This document shows positions 5,240 to 7,540 of a stretch of 7,540 bases of DNA, piece by piece (the stretch's first letter is position 1; every line of letters begins with the position of its first letter). The DNA comes from DATKDU01 sp035512595 (lineage in GTDB: Bacteria; Planctomycetota; Planctomycetia; Pirellulales; Pirellulaceae): positions 1-7,540 of the forward strand of contig DATKDU010000495.1 in the NCBI GenBank assembly GCA_035512595.1, read 5' to 3'. A program made the translations under genes and the position numbers. The notes beneath the pieces were generated by a model. That model did no database searches, was not told the origin of the DNA, and worked only from the letters and a program-made list of their open reading frames with translations.

Positions 5240-6385
5240 ATGGCCAAGAAGGCTCCCAAGAAAGAAAAGTCCGACGCTCCCGTCGTGCTGACCGCCAAGG
5301 ACAAGAAAACGCTTTCCTCGCTCCGTGAGTTCGCAGGCAGCGTGGCGCAGTCGGCCGAGCGGGGGCGTGCGCCGAACGTCGATATTCCGTCGCGGTCCCT
5401 GTCTAACGTCAAGTACAACCAGTCCCGCCGCATCATCGAGATGGGTTCCGGCACCAATCGCCGCGAGCTCTTTAACCTCTCCCAGGCCAAGGCTTACATG
5501 CAGACGCTGCTCGTCGGCAGCGGCGCCAAGCGGCTGATCGAGGAGGGCAAGACGACCAGCCTCCGCGGTCTGTACTACATGCTCAAGCACACGATCGACG
5601 GCACCAAGGAAGAGACGTTCGAAGATCAGGCCGAATCGGACACGATGATCGAAGACGTCGAGGTGACGCTGGAGGCGCTCCGCGAAGAGCTCCACCTCTA
5701 CGCCAAGAGCGCCGGATCGATGGTCGGGCCGATCACGCTCGTGGACAGCGGCGACGAGATCGACTGCTCGCGAATGGGTTCGGGGGGTTACACGATCCCG
5801 TCAATCTGCGAGCCGGAAGTGGTGCAGATCAAACGCTGCGACGCCAGGTTCATCCTGCACGTCGAAAAGGACACGGTCTGGCGGCGGTTCAACGAGGACA
5901 AGTTCTGGCAGAAGTACAAGTGCATCCTGACCCACGGCGGCGGCCAGCCCCCCCGCGGCGTTCGCCGGCTCCTGCAGCGGTTGCACCTGGAGCACGAGCT
6001 GCCGGTCTACTGCCTGCTCGATAACGATCCGTGGGGGTACTACATCTACAGCGTCCTCAAGCAGGGCTCGATCAACCTGGCTTACGAGTCCAAGCGGATG
6101 GCGATCCCGGAGGCCAAATTCATCGGCCTCCGCAGCCGTGACTACGAGCGGTGCGAGCTCTCCCCCAGCGTGCAGATCAAGCTCAACGAGCAGGACGTCA
6201 AGCGGGCCAACCAGATCAAGGCCTATCCCTGGTTCGAAAAGAAAAAAGCCTGGCAAAAGGAAATCGACCTGATGCTGAAAAACGGCTTCAAGCTCGAAGT
6301 TGAAGCCCTGATCAGCAAGGACATCTCCTACGTCACCGAGACCTACGTCCCCGAGCGGCTGGAGGAAGGGGATTTTCTGGATTAG
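5240..6385 (+). CDS. top6A: DNA topoisomerase VI subunit A (Spo11-like catalytic subunit), 381 aa
   Basis: This subunit cuts both DNA strands through a tyrosine ester and rejoins them; two copies pair with two subunit B chains. The ATG at 5240 follows AAGGAA (5229-5234) at 5 bases. After a Lys-rich N-terminus (1-12), a winged-helix 5Y-CAP domain carries TTSLRGLYYML (105-115), where Tyr113, the second of the pair, is the probable catalytic tyrosine by comparison with the R-x-[I/L]-Y-Y motif of Spo11. The TOPRIM domain shows VHVEKD with Glu209 and LLDNDPWG with Asp261 and Asp263, the expected Mg2+ ligands, plus a HGGGQPPRGVRRLL element (about 233-246). Length and domain order match archaeal subunit A, so the protein looks complete and active. 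It begins 33 bases after the nucleotidyltransferase-like gene, consistent with one operon with subunit B, although two unrelated genes lie between them. Confidence 0.95.
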   Translation: MAKKAPKKEKSDAPVVLTAKDKKTLSSLREFAGSVAQSAERGRAPNVDIPSRSLSNVKYNQSRRIIEMGSGTNRRELFNLSQAKAYMQTLLVGSGAKRLIEEGKTTSLRGLYYMLKHTIDGTKEETFEDQAESDTMIEDVEVTLEALREELHLYAKSAGSMVGPITLVDSGDEIDCSRMGSGGYTIPSICEPEVVQIKRCDARFILHVEKDTVWRRFNEDKFWQKYKCILTHGGGQPPRGVRRLLQRLHLEHELPVYCLLDNDPWGYYIYSVLKQGSINLAYESKRMAIPEAKFIGLRSRDYERCELSPSVQIKLNEQDVKRANQIKAYPWFEKKKAWQKEIDLMLKNGFKLEVEALISKDISYVTETYVPERLEEGDFLD

Positions 6386-6433
6386 CGGCAGTCGTGCATG
6401 CGGACACACCAGTCGACGGCTAGACTGAGGCGC

Positions 6434-7276
6434 ATGTCTTCCCAACCTGCCCCCGAGTTTCCCATCGGCGAACCCTCTGCGGATCCCACGCCGCCAATGC
6501 CGCGAAACAGGTTGAGCATCGCCCATCTGATGCTCTGGATGCTGGGTACGGGAATTTCGCTGACCTACTCGCGCGCTAAGCTGGTGTGGTTCGAACCGGC
6601 GCGATCCCAATTGGACAACATCATCGACGCGGAAGCATTGGCCACCTGGCAACAGGCGGTGGCGGTCGTCATTTGTCCGTTTGCCGGCGCGGCCGTCGCG
6701 GCGCTTCTGGCCACAGGTTGGCAGTTAGCTCGCCGCAAGCCGATTCCTTGCTCCCAGCCCGGCCACTGGCTCCTTCTCGTCGCCGGCGTCGCCTTTCTCA
6801 ACAACGTGACGGACGCCGTGATGCGGTATCTGACGCTTCGAGCGCTTCTCGCGGAACAAGACTATTCTCTGCTTACGTCGTTGCGTATCGGGCTCCTGGC
6901 CATCATCAACCTGGGGGTGGCGGCTCTGTTCTTTGTCGCCTGGCGATTCACATTGGGCCCAAAACGGTGGCGTTTCTACTTCGCATGTGGCGCAATGATC
7001 TATGGACTTGCGGCGCCGCTAACGTTGGCGATATTCGCCATTGGCCTTACTGAGCTGCCCACGGAGCCATTGATGGTCCTTGCCGCCATTATATTTCTGC
7101 CCTTGGCGATTGCACTGGTCATTTCCTTCGTTTGGTCCGTAGCCAAGGATATTTGGTCCAAAGAGCGCCGCGATTTGCTGCACTGGATCGGCGTTATCGT
7201 CGTCATCGGCACGGCAGTCGTCACAGTGGCGGATAGAATTGTGCCAATCGCATTCCTCAGAATGTTGAATAAATGA
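6434..7276 (+). CDS. Multi-pass membrane protein, 280 aa, unknown function
   Basis: An in-frame ATG at 6398 has no Shine-Dalgarno. The ATG at 6434 has GAGG (6426-6429) 4 bases upstream and is preferred. A Pro-rich cytoplasmic-looking leader (1-25) ends in RNRLSIAHLMLWML, a form common at the first helix of planctomycete membrane proteins. Hydrophobic segments lie at about 27-45, 75-98, 111-130, 151-172, 181-205, 211-236 and 247-275, giving around seven helices. Positive loops (ARRKP at 99-103, GPKRWR at 175-180, SKERRD at 242-247) mark likely cytoplasmic sides. No transporter signature or catalytic motif is visible. It starts 48 bases after subunit A and may be transcribed with it, but nothing links it to topoisomerase function. 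Confidence 0.8.
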   Translation: MSSQPAPEFPIGEPSADPTPPMPRNRLSIAHLMLWMLGTGISLTYSRAKLVWFEPARSQLDNIIDAEALATWQQAVAVVICPFAGAAVAALLATGWQLARRKPIPCSQPGHWLLLVAGVAFLNNVTDAVMRYLTLRALLAEQDYSLLTSLRIGLLAIINLGVAALFFVAWRFTLGPKRWRFYFACGAMIYGLAAPLTLAIFAIGLTELPTEPLMVLAAIIFLPLAIALVISFVWSVAKDIWSKERRDLLHWIGVIVVIGTAVVTVADRIVPIAFLRMLNK

Positions 7277-7399
7277 CCGTCACTACCCGGGAATTCACAA
7301 GGACCGACTGCCAGTCTCGACAGGTTGTTTGCCCTCCCCCATTTCGCCGGGTAGATTTACCCGCAGGAATCTTCGTCTCGGCTCGCGCGCGACCACGAT

Positions 7400-7540
7400 A
7401 TGGGCGTCACTTACTTCAAACGCTGGCGAATGGAGTTCGACCTGTCCGGGCCGATCCCGGATTTGGGGAAAATTCCGGCGGACTATACGCTCGTCCCCTG
7501 GCAGCCCACGCTGCTCGACGCCCATGCGGACGTGAAGTAC
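7400..7540 (+). CDS. Partial CDS, 5' end only, possible N-acetyltransferase-like protein
   Basis: An ATG at 7400 opens 47 codons without a stop to the window edge; in-frame upstream sequence is closed by TAG at 7352-7354. The visible protein begins MGVTYFKRWRMEFDLSGPIP and continues with a Tyr-Thr-Leu-Val-Pro-Trp segment, then LLDAHADVKY at the edge. The pattern 'YFKR-RME-DL ... V-W ... L--HA-VKY' resembles, from memory, the N-terminus of GNAT-type acetyltransferases of planctomycetes, but the acetyl-CoA binding region lies outside the window. No clear Shine-Dalgarno precedes the ATG. Between 7277 and 7399 I see only a weak 6-bp hairpin (7348-7353/7358-7363) without a T-run. The gene is likely real; the function is tentative. 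Confidence 0.6.
   Translation, partial: MGVTYFKRWRMEFDLSGPIPDLGKIPADYTLVPWQPTLLDAHADVKY

Noticed and set aside
5801..6652. Minus-strand open frame of 283 codons
   Set aside because: It runs antisense across the TOPRIM domain of subunit A and into the membrane protein gene; low-information composition and no motif.
7348..7363. Hairpin CGGGTA-GATT-TACCCG as a terminator after the membrane protein gene
   Set aside because: The stem is only 6 bp and no T-run follows on either strand; too weak to call.
7329..7535. Plus-strand open frame of 68 codons at the right edge
   Set aside because: The overlapping frame from 7400 stays open to the edge and encodes a recognisable N-terminus (MGVTYFKRWRMEFDL), so the 7329 frame is taken as its shadow.
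1..7540. CRISPR array, tRNA/rRNA genes, insertion sequence or attachment sites
   Set aside because: I saw no regularly spaced direct repeats, no tRNA-like cloverleaf or rRNA sequence, no transposase and no paired terminal repeats in the window.

Overview
The window looks like a chromosomal segment of a planctomycete (Planctomycetota, probably Pirellulales-like). The evidence is the moderately high GC, two secreted Tyr/Gly/His/Pro-rich proteins whose conserved cores resemble families I know only from planctomycetes, a small 'PFRSFILHLADG' protein typical of the phylum, and a membrane protein opening with the phylum's usual Arg-Leu-Ser-Ile N-terminal helix. The assignment rests on recalled family patterns, not on a search.

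Layout. The left part (1-1558) is read from the minus strand. It holds the 5' end of a gene leaving the window (1-77), a possible 31-aa membrane peptide (133-228), a strong intrinsic terminator (446-487), and two exported proteins of unknown function (521-895 and 1004-1558) separated by a palindromic spacer (927-975). A 364-base divergent intergenic region (1559-1922) follows. From 1923 onward everything reads on the plus strand: DNA topoisomerase VI subunit B (1923-4043), an 82-aa hypothetical protein (4082-4330), a nucleotidyltransferase-fold protein with a degraded active site (4334-5206), topoisomerase VI subunit A (5240-6385), a seven-helix membrane protein (6434-7276), and the start of a further gene (7400 to the window end).

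The core of the window is a bacterial type IIB topoisomerase. Subunit B supplies the GHKL ATPase and transducer, and subunit A the catalytic tyrosine and TOPRIM metal site. Together they would form an A2B2 enzyme that passes one duplex through another. Both subunits keep the motifs needed for activity. Two things are unusual. The subunit genes are separated by two unrelated small genes, although close spacing suggests they are still co-transcribed. Subunit B also carries an insertion of about 65-75 residues inside its transducer domain that aligns without gaps to its own H2TH domain, which suggests a second, duplicated H2TH module. That insertion is the most interesting observation here.
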